A stretch of DNA of 64,000 nt, taken from positions 48,875,849-48,939,848 of the forward strand of contig CM070581.1 in assembly GCA_036346355.1 (NCBI GenBank). Reading direction: 5' to 3'. The first letter of the stretch is position 1. Every line of letters begins with the position of its first letter. Positions 1 to 12,100 of this stretch are shown here, piece by piece. The position numbers and the translations under genes are program-made. A model generated the notes under the pieces. It was not told where the DNA came from. It saw only the letters and a list, made by a program, of their open reading frames with translations, and ran no database searches. The DNA is from Rhipidocladum racemiflorum. Its lineage: Eukaryota > Streptophyta > Magnoliopsida > Poales > Poaceae.

Positions 1-118
1 AGCAAAAAAGGGTAGAAGGAAATTATTGCAAGTCTACATATAAGTCATGTTCCTCCTCCTGGGGAACATTGGTATTCTTTTGGAATTCCACAAGTTCAGC
101 ACCAAGAAGGTCATCTTC
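1..118. other. Left flank of element A, possible C-terminal exon fragment on the minus strand
   Basis: This is the only stretch at the left edge that is not LTR sequence. On the minus strand it holds an open frame of about 31 codons, running from the LTR edge to a TAA near position 24. It is rich in Glu and Asp and looks like the acidic end of a protein. I do not recognise the family; it could be a host exon or another transposon. The frame is open up to the LTR boundary, as expected if element A inserted into coding sequence, but the fragment is too short to be sure. Confidence 0.3.
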
Positions 119-2851
119 AGTCGGGACCCGAATTTGCAAATCCGGACCCTCTGTGTATTCAGCACTAGTCCAGAATCACGCTAGTGCACATAGTCTCAAC
201 ATCGGTAAATACCACAATCATACACATCGATAATAGTAAAGTACTTTAATTAAAATAACCAAATTGGTGGCTCGACCTTATGGTCAAGTTACAAGAGTAC
301 GCCACGCAGGGCGAAAACTTATTAAAAGAAATAACTGCAGCGGAAAGAGAATAAACATCGTGATGCCATTCAGTATACCACAGGCAACTGACTGGACTCG
401 CTCCCTAGTTAGCCGGATCTTCCTGGAGCTCCTCCTCCAAAGCAGGTACAGTTTCTTCTTCAACTGATGTTGTAGTTGCAAGGGGTGAGTACTTGGTACT
501 AAGCAAGTCATGCACAGAATGCAAACTAATATTCTATATGCAAGGCTTAGTACAAAGGAATGGTTCATGTTTCATTTGCAACAAAACAGCATTTAACAAA
601 TAGCATAAGTAGATTCGAAAGCGGTAAAATCAAATATAATATCAATAACTTCTCCAGGAGTTAAGTAAACACATTCCCTTTCCTAATCCACATTTCCATC
701 AACGTCATCAATAAACCCAACCAAACTTTTCAAGTCCAAGTTGTTTTCATGAAAGTCTAACCCTTGACTGTAATCCCCGAGTAGTGTCTAGTGCCGCGGA
801 CTCGGCTATTCGAATAGATTTTCACACTTTGCAGAGGTTATGCACTTTACCCACAAGATACAGTCAAACACCACAAAGGCGAGTGACCATAACAAAGCTT
901 TTCGGAAACCGCAAACTTTACAAGTGAACCTCTTCGGTTTTCGCCATACACCATCCCTTCCCTCAGTGGAGGCGAAGTATGGGACCAACATACCATTAGA
1001 CTGGTACCATGCCGTAGCCCTGATACGCTCCCCCTTCAAGCTACACAAAAGGTGTAGTCGACACCCCGAGGTACCACATGCTAGTTATTAGTAACTTACT
1101 CAACTAGGACCGTCCCATTCCAGTCATGTGGTTGCATGTTTGACCCAGTTCAAACGCTTGCAAGGTTAAGTCCTTAGGGTGACCAGGGCAAGACTACCCG
1201 AAGAACCAAAATGACTTCCCCGGTGCCACTCATGGCCCAGCATATCATTCTTGCCACTTGCCCCTGTCTAAATCTATTTATAAAACCCCAGTTGATTACC
1301 ATGCACCACGTGCCATCAACATCACAACACATGATGCTTCTCAAAAATAGGTTCAATATCTCATTAAGTCAAGATTAACATTTGATTGTCTAAAATCATG
1401 TCATATGTGCGTAGCAGGTCTAAGCAATATACTACAACGGTCTAAATACCCATGTTGGCGATTTAATAATGTCCAACTATTTAAACCAGACTAGGGTGAC
1501 AAGGGTTTATGGCATACAATTATTTATGTCAACGTGGCATACAGCAAAATTGGCATTTAACTAATTCCCAAAAATAATTAAAGCATTTTCTAATCAAATT
1601 AGCATGCAATAAATTGAATCAAAATAATTTTTGAAAGTGGGAACAATATGATCAAAGCATAACTTGCCTTCAAAAAGTACTTGTTCTTGGTCTTGAGCTG
1701 GCTCCTGGGTCAAAACTTCACCTTCGAAGCTTTTGGGCACTTCAACGTCTACTCGTAACGTGTGCAAATAGCAATAAATAATTAAACAGTAGATAAAAAG
1801 TGTCCAAAAATCACCATTAAATAGAGCTCAATTTTATAAAAATTTAGAAATTGGAATAACCGAAATCGGAGTTAAAACGCAAAAGTTATAGCATTTTGAA
1901 GTTTAAAAAGAATATATTTAAAATGAATAAACCGAATTAAATAAATATTTTCCTTTTCTGTAATTAATTATGACATCACCCGTGACACATGTGACCAGCA
2001 GAGAGCAACACGTGGCCTTGCTGACGTTATTGCTGGCCGGCACCCATGCTGACGTCAGCATGCCATGTGGCACGCTCCGGGTGCTACCACGTGTCGGCAC
2101 TGTGCCATGGACCCGGCGCACGGTTCGACTCGGTTCACGGTGGATCTGGTCCACCGGACCGAGCGACACTAACATGCGGGCCCCGCATGTCAGTGGCACT
2201 CACGTGCGCCTGCGCGGGATCCTGGCTAGGGCTACGTGGCGGCCAGGGGTTGGCTCGGTTTCGACGCGATCTGGACCGCACGTTTTCAAAATGACGGCCC
2301 AGATTAGATCTATTCACGCGGGATGGGGGCGATGTGGCCTATCCCAGTGTCCAACACGTGGTTCAATCAGTGTCGTTCACTTCGGATCCAACGATCACTA
2401 TTAGATATAATCGATTATACGTGAAACGATTTGAACCGCACGATCTAAATCCAATGGTGGAGATCTAAACAATTCTAGGGTTCTGGTTTTTGGCGACGTG
2501 GCAAGATCCAAGGCATTACCTGGGATTGGATGGGTGAGGAGCTTTCGCGGGGGCTCGATGGCGTGCGACGGCGCTGGTTGCCGGAGTCGGGGAAGAAGGC
2601 ACTCGGGACGGCGCTTCAGGGCTCCTCTGGCGGGGTGGGTGGTACTGGCCGACGCGGCGCGGCCTTGCACACCCAGATCCGGGCTCGAAGGCGACCGGGA
2701 TGGCTCAACGGCGGCGGGAACTCGCAAAATCCGCAGTGGAACCCTAGCGCAAATTCGGCGAGGGATTGCGGCGGCTGCAGGGCGGCTTGAGCTTCGGGAG
2801 GTGGGGCAAAAGGGTGTGCACGGCAAAGGCTTCAACAGAAGGGTGGCGGAG

Positions 2852-2862
2852 CATTAAATAGT
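2852..2862 (-). promoter_or_regulatory. TATA-like core promoter of element A LTR
   Basis: On the minus strand the sequence reads CTATTTAATGC. The same box recurs at 11856-11865 and 63636-63645 in the other copies, and as CTATTTAAAG in the LTRs of element C (32368-32377, 40632-40641). A CT-rich leader follows. This placement gives a U3 of about 0.5 kb and a very long R-U5 of about 2.8 kb. Assigned from sequence only. Confidence 0.55.
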
Positions 2863-3024
2863 GCCTCGACGTCCGCGATTTTCACGAAATTCGAAACCGA
2901 CTCGAGCACGACGGCGGAGTCCAGCGCGGAGATGACCTGCCGACGTGGCACAATCCGGCAGCCCACGGGTGCGTGCGACGTGGCCTACACTCGGCCGTTG
3001 GATCGAGATCCAATGGTTGGCGGC

Positions 3025-3037
3025 TAGGGTTAGGGTT
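3025..3037 (-). promoter_or_regulatory. Telomere-type box in U3 of element A
   Basis: On the minus strand this reads AACCCTAACCCTA, about 170 bp upstream of the TATA-like box. It matches the plant telo-box, a motif known from promoters of translation and replication genes. The 5' LTR of A and the LTR of D keep the same motif near 12052-12064 and 63832-63844. A promoter role here is inferred. Confidence 0.4.
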
Positions 3038-3382
3038 CGGTGCGGTTCGGGCTTGAGTCCGACTCGGACCTGAGGAACAGTACAAACCCACTAGGTTTTC
3101 CAGCGATTAAATATTGAAATTAATTCGTAGAAATTCATTTAATTTGGGAAAATAGTAAAATACTCGAAAAAATTCTAGAAAAATTCTATAAAACATTTTA
3201 GAGCATTTTGGACTCAAATAAAATATTTCCAATAATAAATTATTTATAACTTTAAATATTTAAATAATCAAAGTAAAGGATCAACTCAAATAAATTCCAA
3301 ATAATTCCAATTTGAATTCCAAAAATTCCAAAATTCACAAATACACTTTAAATTCAATAAAGGCAAAAATTGGGGTGTTACA

Positions 3383-3396
3383 AACCTCCCCCCCTT
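3383..3396 (-). other. Polypurine tract of element A
   Basis: The minus strand carries an A/G run with eight consecutive G (AAGGGGGGGGAGGTT) directly next to the LTR start. This is the normal site for plus-strand DNA priming in reverse transcription and fixes the minus orientation. Element C has the equivalent tract at 32890-32901. Confidence 0.8.
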
Positions 3397-3424
3397 AACG
3401 GAATCTCGACCCCGAGATTCAGTG

Positions 3425-4954
3425 CTAACTAAGGAATAGGTTAGGGAATTGTTTCTTCAGATCCTCTTTGTGCTCCCAAGTTGCTTCGCTCTCTAAATGA
3501 TTGCTCCACTAGACTCTGCAGAAGCGGGTCGAATTTTTCCTTGTCTCTCGGTCCACCGTGTCCAGAATCTTCACCGGGTGCTCCCTGTAGGTCAAATCTC
3601 CCTGCAGCTCAATTGACCCCACTAGCGCCTGCTCATCCGGCACTTGGAGACACTTCTTCAGTTGGGACACGTGAAACACATCATGCACTCCCGCTAAAGA
3701 CTGCGGCAACTCCAGCTGATATGCAACTTCACCTCTACGACTCAGGATCTTGAACAGACCGACATAACGCGGTACAAGCTTCCCTTTGGCATGGAATCTC
3801 TTGACTCCCTTGAGCGGCGTAACCCTGAGGTACACATAGTCTTCTGGCTCAAAACTCAATTCCCTGCGACGATTATCCGCGTAGCTCTTCTGTCTTGACT
3901 GGGCAATCTTAAGCCTCTCCCTGATCATAGTAATCTACTCTTCAGCTTCTCGAAGAATATCCGGCCCAAAGACGTGATGCTCTCTGGTCTCATTCCAGTT
4001 CAACGGTGTTCGACACGGCCTACCATACAGTGCTTCAAATGGTAACATCTGTAGACTAGCCTGATAACTATTATTATAACCATACGACAAACTCTTATCC
4101 CAAGATGTAGCATAAGCTAAGGCACAAGCTCTCAACATGTCCTCCAAAATCTGATTAACTCTCTCCATCTGTCCATTTGTCTACGGATGATAAGCTGTGC
4201 TGAATTTCAGACGGGTTCCCATAGCTTCATGTAGCTTATTCCAAAATCTTGAGGTGAATTGGGTACCTTTGTCCGATACAATCCTCTTTGGCACTCCATG
4301 CAAGCAGACAATCCTTGACAGGTACAACTCTGCTACCTTATCTCTTGAGTAGGTGGTCTTCACAGGAATAAAGTGGGCGACATTTGTCAATCGGTCTACT
4401 ATAACCCGTATGGAGTCATATCCAGCCTGGGTTCTCGGCAAACCGGTAATAAAGTCCATACCAATTTCCTCCCACTTCCACTCAGGTATCTTCAATGACT
4501 GTAGCAATCCTGCTGGCCTCTGGTGCATTGCCTTGACTCGCTGGCATATATCACACAGTGCAACATGCTCGGCAACTTCACGCTTCATACTTGGCCACCA
4601 GAATCTTTCCTTTAGATCTTGATACATCTTAGCCCTTCCTGGATGAATCGAGTACTTGGAGTCATGGGCTTCTTCTAAAATCAGCTGTGTCAACTCCTTC
4701 TTGTTCGGCACACATATACGACCCTTCATCCATAGCGTACCTTGCTCATCCAACTTGAAGTCCCTCGCCTTGCCTTCATCCATCTTGGCCTTGATCCTCA
4801 AAATCTTGTCATCATCCTTTTGTCCTTCTCGAATCTGGTCCTCAAGGGTAGGCTTCACTTCCAAGGCGGCTAAAAATCCTTCTGGTACCACCTCAATCTG
4901 CATCTTCTGAAATTCCTTGCATAACTCGACTTGACTTTCATCCATCAACATATT
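3425..4954 (-). pseudogene. Element A integrase with C-terminal chromodomain, amber-interrupted
   Basis: This is the C-terminal third of the Ty3/gypsy pol polyprotein, which inserts the cDNA into the genome. The frame stays constant from about 6790 to the terminal TAG at 3425. In order it shows a zinc-binding HHCC region (about 4550-4720), the catalytic core with Asp in MDFITGLP, Asp in VSDKGTQF and Glu in MERVNQ, a GPY-type C-terminal domain, and a short chromodomain ending in WSNH...EATWE at 3430-3508. The chromodomain places it in the chromoviruses, and the LTR size points to the Tekay clade. In-frame TAG codons lie at 3509, 3935 and 4181, each where the family usually has Gln (CAG). There are no frameshifts in this part, so the damage is point mutation only. 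Confidence 0.85.
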
Positions 4955-6299
4955 GACAGTGTGGCTTTTCCAGCTCAAAGCATCGGCTACCACGTTGGCC
5001 TTGCCAGGATGGTAATGGATTCCGATGTTGTAATCCTTGATCAATTCCAGCCATCTCCTCTGCCTCATATTCAGGTCTGATTGGGTGAAAATGTGTTTAA
5101 GACTCTTGTGGTCCGTAGACACTTCACATTTGTTCCCAATCAAATAATGACGCCACAGATTCAATGCATGCACTACGGCTGCTAACTCTAGATCATGCAT
5201 CAGATAGTTCTCTTCATGCGGCCTCAACTGCCTTGATGCATATGCAACGACCTTCCGATTCTGCATCAGCACACATCCAAGTCCCTGACGCAATGCATCA
5301 CAGTATATATCGAAGATTTTATTAACATCTGGTACAACCAACACCGGTGTTGACGTCAAACGCTTCTTCAGTTCTTGAAAACCCTTTTCACACTACGGCA
5401 TCCAGGTAAACTTCTTCTCTTTTTTCAACAATTGCGTAAGAGGTCTCGCAATTGTCGAAAATCCTTCAATGAAGCGGCGGTAATAACCAGCCATCCCCAG
5501 AAAACTACGGATCTAGGTCACTGTCTTCGGCTGTTCCCAATGTAACACGGCTTCAACTTTTCTTGGGTCAACTGCGACTCCTTCTGCGGTCATCACATGT
5601 CCAAGGAACTCCACCTTGTCCTTCCAAAAATCACACTTACTGAACTTGGTGAATAGTTGTTGTTCTCTCAGCTTCTCCAAGACTAGTCTCAGGTGTTCTG
5701 CATGCTCTTCTCTGTTTTTGGAGTAGACCAAAATGTCATCTATAAATAGGACAACAAACTTGTCCAAATATTCCATGAAAACCTTGTTCATCAGATTCAT
5801 GAAATATGCTGGTGCATTCGTCAGACCAAAGGACATAACTGTAAACTCGTAATGTCCGTATCTCGACTAGAATGCGGTCTTCGGAATATCTTCTGACTGG
5901 ATCTTCAGCTAATGATATCCTGATCTCAAATCAATCTTGGAGAAAACTTCATCTCCTCTCAATTGGTCAAACAGATTATCGATCATGGGTAGCGGATACT
6001 TATTCTTCACAGTGACCTCATTGAGTGCACAATAATCTATGCACATCCTGAAACTCCCATCCTTCTTCTTGACGAATAGAACTGGCGCTCCCCATGGCGA
6101 TGAACTAGGTCTGATGAATCCTTTTTCTATCAGCTCCTCAAGCTGCTTCTTCATCTCTACTAATTCTTCGGTTGACATCCGGTAGGGTCTCTTTGCTATC
6201 GGTGCTGTTCCGGGTACTAACTCTATCGCAAACTCTATATCTCTATATGGCGGCATACCCGGCAAATCTTCAGGAAAAACATCAGGGTACTCATTCACC
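4955..6299 (-). pseudogene. Element A reverse transcriptase and RNase H, amber-interrupted
   Basis: This central pol segment copies the RNA into DNA and removes the RNA strand. RT starts around EYPDVFPEDLPG (about 6297). It shows the SSSPWGAPVLFVKKKDG block, the SKIDLRSGYH block at the 5909 stop, MSFGLTNAPAYFM, and the catalytic FIDD at about 5735. RNase H (about 4955-5360) has the FDIYCDA start and ends with HPGKANVVADALS. In-frame TAG codons sit at 5393, 5513, 5867 and 5909; at 5909 the family residue is clearly Gln (GYHQLK), and the other three fit Gln less certainly. The reading frame is otherwise uninterrupted and continuous with the integrase. Confidence 0.85.
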
Positions 6300-6790
6300 A
6301 CTGGAACATCCTCAATGCTGACTACCTTTGCACTGTTGACCATCAACTGTCCATCACGAACAGCGGTCGCTTGAAACTCCACTTTTCTCCCACAAGGGCT
6401 CTCAACTGATATGACTCTTCGTCCACAGTCTAACACGGCCTTGTGCTTGGTCAACCAGTCCATTCCCAAGATAACATCTAGAGTCTGGGTTCCCAATATT
6501 ATGAGGTTTGCTATGAATTCTACCCCTTTTATTAATATTCTCACCCCAGAACATCCTACTTGAGATCGGAGTTCTGACCCAGGGGTTTGAACTATAAGCA
6601 TGCCTTTAAGATCCACAATTCCCAAATCATTTCTAGCAACAAAATCTCAAGAAACAAACGAATGCGAAGCTCCAGAGTCAAACAAAACTGTTGCGGGTAC
6701 TGAGTTGACAAATAACTTACCCAGCACGACGTCCGTAGCATTCTGCAGTGCCTCTGCGGTGACATGGTTGATGCGACCTCTCACCACTGT
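6300..6790 (-). pseudogene. Element A aspartic protease domain
   Basis: This retroviral-type protease cleaves the polyprotein. The active-site triplet is Asp-Ser-Gly in FDSGAS at 6665-6679, followed by the conserved DVILGMDWL block near 6440-6470, typical of plant Ty3/gypsy protease. An in-frame TGA lies at 6647, where the near-identical copy D has CAA. A frameshift near 6790 separates this frame from the upstream zinc-knuckle frame, and D has the same shift. Therefore no gag-pol fusion can be made from either copy as it stands. Confidence 0.8.
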
Positions 6791-7922
6791 CTGGGTTGCG
6801 CCTCCGGGCTGTGCGGCTCCACGGTTTGTCCTAGTGCAGGTGCTCTTGATGGCGTGGATCCCAGATTGAAGCGAACTGGGGTCACTCCTACTGTTTTCTT
6901 GGGGTAGTTGTTGGAGAAGTGCCCTGGTTCATTGCATGTATAACAGCGTCTCACCACGCCCTACTGACTGCTGGTAGCAGCGTTCCTGGCTGGAGCTGGT
7001 GTCTCATAGTTATGGTTGGTAGGTCTTGGTGCTGGCGACGGTGTTCTTGGCAAAGATTCTCGCTGGAATCTGAAGAATTGATTTGGTGCAACTCTCAGGC
7101 ATTGCCCTCCTTGGCGTGCTCCCTACTGTGGCATCCTGCGCTTCCGGTTGTCATCCAATTCCTTGCGCTTGTCCTCCAGGATGAGCGCCTTGTTCACAAG
7201 CTCTTGGAAGTCAGGAAAGGTGTGGGTATCAGTCCCACCTGTACTCCAGAATTTAGTCCCTTTAAGAAGTGAGACTGCCTGGCCTTGTCTGTTGCCACAT
7301 CTTCAGGTGCGTAGCGCGCTAGCTGAGTAAACTTATTAAGATATTCAGCCACTGACTGGCTGCCCTGCTTTAAAGCTCTAAACTCTTCCATCTTGAGGTC
7401 CATTATTCCCTCCGGCACGTGATACTGATGGAAGGTGGCGGTGAACTCCTCCCAAGTGATATCTTGTGGGTTCTCCTGTGTAGCACAGTAATTCTCCCAC
7501 CATTCTACTACAGTCCCTTCTAGCAGATGAGAGGCGTAAAGCACCCTCTCATTCCCCACGCAATGGGTGATGTGTGGCTTTCTTTCTATAGACCTTAGCC
7601 AATCATCCGCCTCCAACGGATTGGTGTTCCTAGAGAAGGTGGGTGGATGAGTCCTGATGAACTCTGACAGTCTGGAGTATGACCGTTGTGCTTGATTAGC
7701 TTGATTGGCCTGGGCGGCTTGGTTAGCAGCAGCTTGGGCAGTGACCTGCTGCATCTGTTGCATCATGGCATGCATGAGTTGAGTCTATGCTACCAAAAAT
7801 GCTGCAAAGTTCTGCATGTCCACTGCTGGTGCTGGTTGAGGTGCCTGGTTCATATCATCTGGGTTCCCAGCTGGGCGATGACCACTTCCATTTCCTCCAT
7901 TGTTTCCGCGGGTGTTCACCAT
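6791..7922 (-). pseudogene. Element A gag with zinc knuckle, frameshifted
   Basis: Gag forms the virus-like particle that packages the element RNA. The ATG at 7920-7922 opens MVNTRGN, a usual start for Tekay gag. A glutamine/asparagine-rich stretch follows, then a retrotransposon-gag domain (WLRSIERK, VVEWWENY, WEEFTATFHQYHVP, SVAEYLNKFTQLARYAPE). The frame ends early at TGA 7194 because of a frameshift just after the motif SGVQVG; the shifted frame carries the expected continuation FPDFQELVNKALILEDKRKE. The CCHC zinc knuckle at about 6900-6945 has its last Cys replaced by Tyr. D shares both the frameshift and the Cys loss. A amber at 7785 (D has CAG) is specific to A. Confidence 0.8.
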
Positions 7923-8212
7923 CTGTGGAGTACTTCAAGTTTTAGAGACGAGAGGGAAACAAGAATAGGCAAGTAGTAGAGAAACTTATGTGGGGTGGAA
8001 GGTGTAACTCAAAATCCCAACTTTATTATTTATTCAATAATAACTTGGTATGATTGCTTACAATGCCTAAGGGCTTTGCAACACATACTGCACACTCAGC
8101 AAGCAAAGAAAATCCAAATCGAACTAACACACTGGAGTCTAACACCTCTAAGGGTGACTCTTTTATTCTTAGACACGACTCGACGAAGGAGTCTCAACTA
8201 CGAAACCTACGC

Positions 8213-8950
8213 TCACTCCTCGACCCAACCTCCACGACCTCCACGTGGCGGGTGAGGCGGCATAGGCGCAAAGCAATCACCATGCCCCACAACAACTGTA
8301 GTCAAAGAAACGGCATCCTCCTCTGGCTCTGGCGCGGGCTGTGGCTCTGGTTGCGGCTCCTCGGGATCTGGCTCGTGCAGCTCAAGTACTGGCTCCGGCC
8401 CCTGTCCATACAATGCCATCTCCAGCTCATCAATCCTTCGTAGAAGATGGGACATATACTCTCGAACTTCCTGCAGACTTCTCTTCTCCTTCTTGACCTC
8501 CTCACGGGCCTTCTGCAGCTCCTGCACCATATCATTGAGTGCATACTCCTGCGCGACGATGAACCTCGCCAAATATGTGACAGTGACATCATCATCCTCT
8601 ATCGGCTCCCGCTCAACCCTGTTGTCTCAACGTGGGTGGTGGCGAAATACTGTGCCCTCCAGTTCGCTTGAGTAGGTTCGAGCGATGTGTCGCATCACTC
8701 GGCGCGACACCTCCTGAATCCCCATCTGGAAGGTGGACCTACTATCCGTGAAGTAGCATGGGCGGATGAACTTCGTCTTCTCACGAGCATACACGGTGAT
8801 CTTGACGTCCCATGCCTTGACCAATCTAGCCTACACTACAGTGGTCCCCTGGTAAAGCGGCTTCTCAAAAACTCTAAGCACCTACAGCATACGCCATAAT
8901 TCAGCGGCGTAGCCTTCCTCGCGCTCGGCGTAGTTGTTGATCATCTTCAT
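8213..8950 (-). pseudogene. Element A upstream ORF (uORF) before gag, coiled-coil protein of unknown function
   Basis: An ORF of 245 codons lies on the sense strand between PBS and gag. The first ATG is at 8948-8950 and the frame runs to the stop at 8213, with in-frame TAG at 8882 and 8831 and TGA at 8627. The N-terminal half is a folded-looking domain (LRVFEKPLYQGTTVV, KAWDVKITVYAREKT, MGIQEVSRRVMRHIARTYSS). The middle is a heptad-like helix (VQELQKAREEVKKEKRSLQE), followed by a Pro/Glu-rich tail and a GGRGG end. The whole frame is also present in D (59993-60730) but deleted in C. I do not recognise it; an extra sense ORF before gag is not a standard part of Ty3/gypsy. The leader segments 7923-8212 and 8951-9146 show no gene. 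Confidence 0.6.
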
Positions 8951-9146
8951 CTGCCAAAAGACACTCGCGTAAGAACGCAACATTTTAAAACCACAGTGGA
9001 GACAAAAGAATTCAGCAAGGGGAATGAACAAGAGAGAAGGGGGTAAGGCGAGATTTCATTCATCATCTTGTCAAGTTTTAACTTTAGAAAATAGGTTTTA
9101 TCCTAACTACGACCATTCTAAATAGGGGTAGTCCTACAGTCAGTAT

Positions 9147-9159
9147 GGCTCTGATACCA
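9147..9159 (-). other. Primer binding site of element A (initiator Met tRNA type)
   Basis: On the minus strand the sequence is TGGTATCAGAGCC, four bases inside the 5' LTR edge at 9164. This matches the usual plant PBS complementary to the initiator methionine tRNA 3' end. It fixes the 5' end of the internal region. Confidence 0.9.
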
Positions 9160-9163
9160 CCTC

Positions 9164-12100
9164 TGTCGGGACCCGAATTTGCAAATCCGGACCCTCTGTC
9201 TATTCAGCACTAGTCCAGGATCACGCTAGTGCACACGGTCTCAACATCGGTAAATACCATAATCATACACATCGATAATAGTAAAGTACTTTAATTAAAA
9301 TAACCAAACTGGTTGCTCTACCATATGGTCAAGTTACAAGAGTACACAACGCAGGGCGAAAACTTATTAAAAGAAATAACTGCAGTGGAAAGAAAATAAA
9401 CATCGTGACGCCATTCAGTATACCACAGGCAACTGATTGGACTTGCTCCCTAGTTAGCCGGATCTTCCTGGAGTTCCTCCACCAAAGCAGGTATAGCTTC
9501 TTCTTCAAATAATATTCTACATGCATGGCTTAGTACAAAGGAATGGTTCATGGTTCATTTGCAGCAAAACAACATTTAACAAATAGCATAAGTATATTCG
9601 AAAGCGGTAAAAGCAAATATAATATCAATAACTTTTCCATGAGTTAAGTAAACACTTTCCCTTTCCTAATCCACATTTCCATCAACGTCATCAATAAACC
9701 CAACCAAACTTTTCAAGTCCAAGTTGTTTTCATGAAAGTCTAACCCTTGACTGTAATCCCCGAGTAGTGTCTAGTGCCGCAGACTCAGTTATTCGAATAG
9801 ATTTTCACACTCTGGAGAGGTTATGCACTTTACCCACAAGATACAGTCAAACACCACAAAGGCGAGTGACCGTAACAAAGCCTTTCGGAAACCGCAAACT
9901 TTACAAGTGAACCTCTCTGGTTTTTGCCATACACCATCCCTTCCCTCAGTGGAGGCGAAGTATGGGACTGACATACCGTTGGACGGGTACCATGCCGTAG
10001 CCCTGATACGCTCCCCCTTGAAGCTACACAAAAGGTGTACTCGACACCCCGAGGTACCACATGCTAGTTATTAGTAACTTACTCAACAAGGACCGTCCCA
10101 TTCCAGTCATGTGGTTGCATGTTTGACCTAGTTCAAAGGCTTGCAACGTTAAGTCCTTAGGGTGACCAGGGCAAGACTACCTGAAGAACCAAAACGACTT
10201 CCCCGGTGCCACTTATGGCCCACCATATCACTCTTGCCACTTGCCCCGGTCTAAATCAATTTATAAAACCCCAGTTGATTACCATGCACCACGAGCCATC
10301 AACATCACAACACATGATGCTTCTCAAAAACAGGTTCAATATCTCATTAAGTCAAGATTAACATTTGATTGTCCAAAATCATGTCATATGTGCGAAGTAG
10401 GTTTAAGCAATATACTACAACGGTCTAAATACCCATGTTGGCGATTTAATAATGTTCAATTACTTAATCCAGACTAGGTTGACAAGGGTTCATGGCATAC
10501 AATTATTTATGTCAAGGTGGCATACAGCAAAATTGGCATTTAACTCATTCCCAGAAATAATTAAAGCATTTTCTAATCAAATTAGCATGCAATAAATTGA
10601 ATCAAAATAATTTTCAAAAGTGGGAACAATATGATCAAAGCATAACTTGCCTTCAAAAAGTACTTGTTCTTGGTCTTGAGCTAGCTCCTGGGTCAAAACT
10701 TCACCTTCGAAGCCTTCGGGCACTTCAACGTCTACTCGTAACGTATGCAAATAGCAATAAATAATTAAACAGTGGACAAAAATTGTCCAAAAATTCAAAT
10801 AAAACTCACCATTAAATAGAGCTCAATTTTATAAAAATTTAGAAATTAGAATCACTCGAATCGGAGTTAAAACGCAAAAGTTATAGCATTTTGAAGTTTA
10901 AAAAAATATATTTAAAATGAATAAACCAAATTAAATAAATATTTTCTTTTTCTGAAATTAATTATGACGTCACCTGTGACACGTGTAACCACCAGAGAGC
11001 GACATGTGGCCTTGCTGACGTCATTGCTGATCGGCCCCCATGCTGACGTTAGCATGACGTCAGCATGCCACGTGGCACGCTTCGGGTGCTACCACGTGTC
11101 GGCACTATGCCGTGGACCCGGTGCACGGTTCGGCTTAATCCACGGTGGATCTGGTCCACCGCACCGAGCGACACTGACATGCGGGCCCCGCATGTCAGCG
11201 GCACTCACGTGCGCCCGCGCGGGATCCCGGCTAGGGCTACGTGGCGACCCGGGGTTGGCTCGGTTTCGACTCGATTTGGACCTCATGTTTTCAAAACGAC
11301 GGCCCAGATTAGATCTATTCACGTGGGATGAGGGCGATGTGGCCTGTCCCGGCGTCGACAAGTTGTTCAATCTGCGTCGTTCACATCGGATCTAACGATC
11401 ACTATTAGATCTAATTGATCATACGCTTTATGATTTGAACCGCACGATCTGAATCCAACGGTGGAGATCTAAACAATTCTAGGGTTCTGGTTTTCGGCGA
11501 TGTGGCAAGATCCGAGGCATTACTTGGGATCGGACAGTTGAGGAGCTTTCGCGGGGACTCGATGGCGTGTGGCGATGCTGGTTGCCGGAGTCGGGGAAGA
11601 AGGCACTCGGGACGGTGCTTCAGGGCTCCTCCAGCGGGGTGGGTGGTACTGGTCGACGCGGCGCGGCCTTGCGCACCCAGATCCGGGCTCGAAGGCGACC
11701 GGGATGGCTCGACGGCGGCAGGAACTCGCAAAATCCGGGGCGGAACCCTATCGCGAATTCGGCGACGGATTGCGGCGGCTACACGGCGGCTCGAGCTTCG
11801 GGAGGTGGGGCAAAAGGGTGCTCACGGCAAAGGCTTCAATGGGAGGGTGGCGGAGCATTAAATAGTGCCTCGATGTTCGCGATTTTCACATAATTCGAAA
11901 CCGATTCGGGCTCGGCTGCTGAGTCCGGCGCGGAGACGACCTGCCGTCATGGCGCAATCTGGTCCCTCCGTGCGGATCGATTCGGCAGCCCACGGGTGCG
12001 TGCGACGTGGCCCACGCTCGGCCGTTCGATCGAGATCCAACGGTCGGCGGCTAGGGTTAGGGTTTGGTGCGGTTCGGGCTCAAGTCCGACTCGGACCTAA

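Larger units (their letters stand above)
119..3382 (-). mobile_element. 3' LTR of Tekay-like Ty3/gypsy element A
   Basis: This is a long LTR of about 3.26 kb. Read on the minus strand it starts TGTAACACCCC (plus-strand end at 3382) and should finish CCCGACA, but the outermost two bases at 119-120 read AG on the plus strand instead of TG. The copies at 9164, 29547, 37809 and 60944 confirm the unit. A polypurine tract abuts it at 3383. It keeps a stretch of about 60 bp near 468-530 that is missing from the 5' LTR of A and of D, so the two LTRs of A are not simple copies of one another. GC-rich open frames inside (for example 1970-2404 and 2498-2857) have no recognisable protein features and look like chance frames. 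Confidence 0.9.

Noticed and set aside
1970..2857. GC-rich open frames in the LTRs of A and D (also 10964-11395, 11502-11893, 62744-63673)
   Set aside because: They lie inside LTRs, occur on both strands and in several frames at once, and show no domain or splice structure. High GC alone explains them.
3025..3037. Telomeric repeat as a sign of a subtelomeric position
   Set aside because: There are only about two repeats, in the same place in each LTR copy; it is part of the U3, not a telomere tract.
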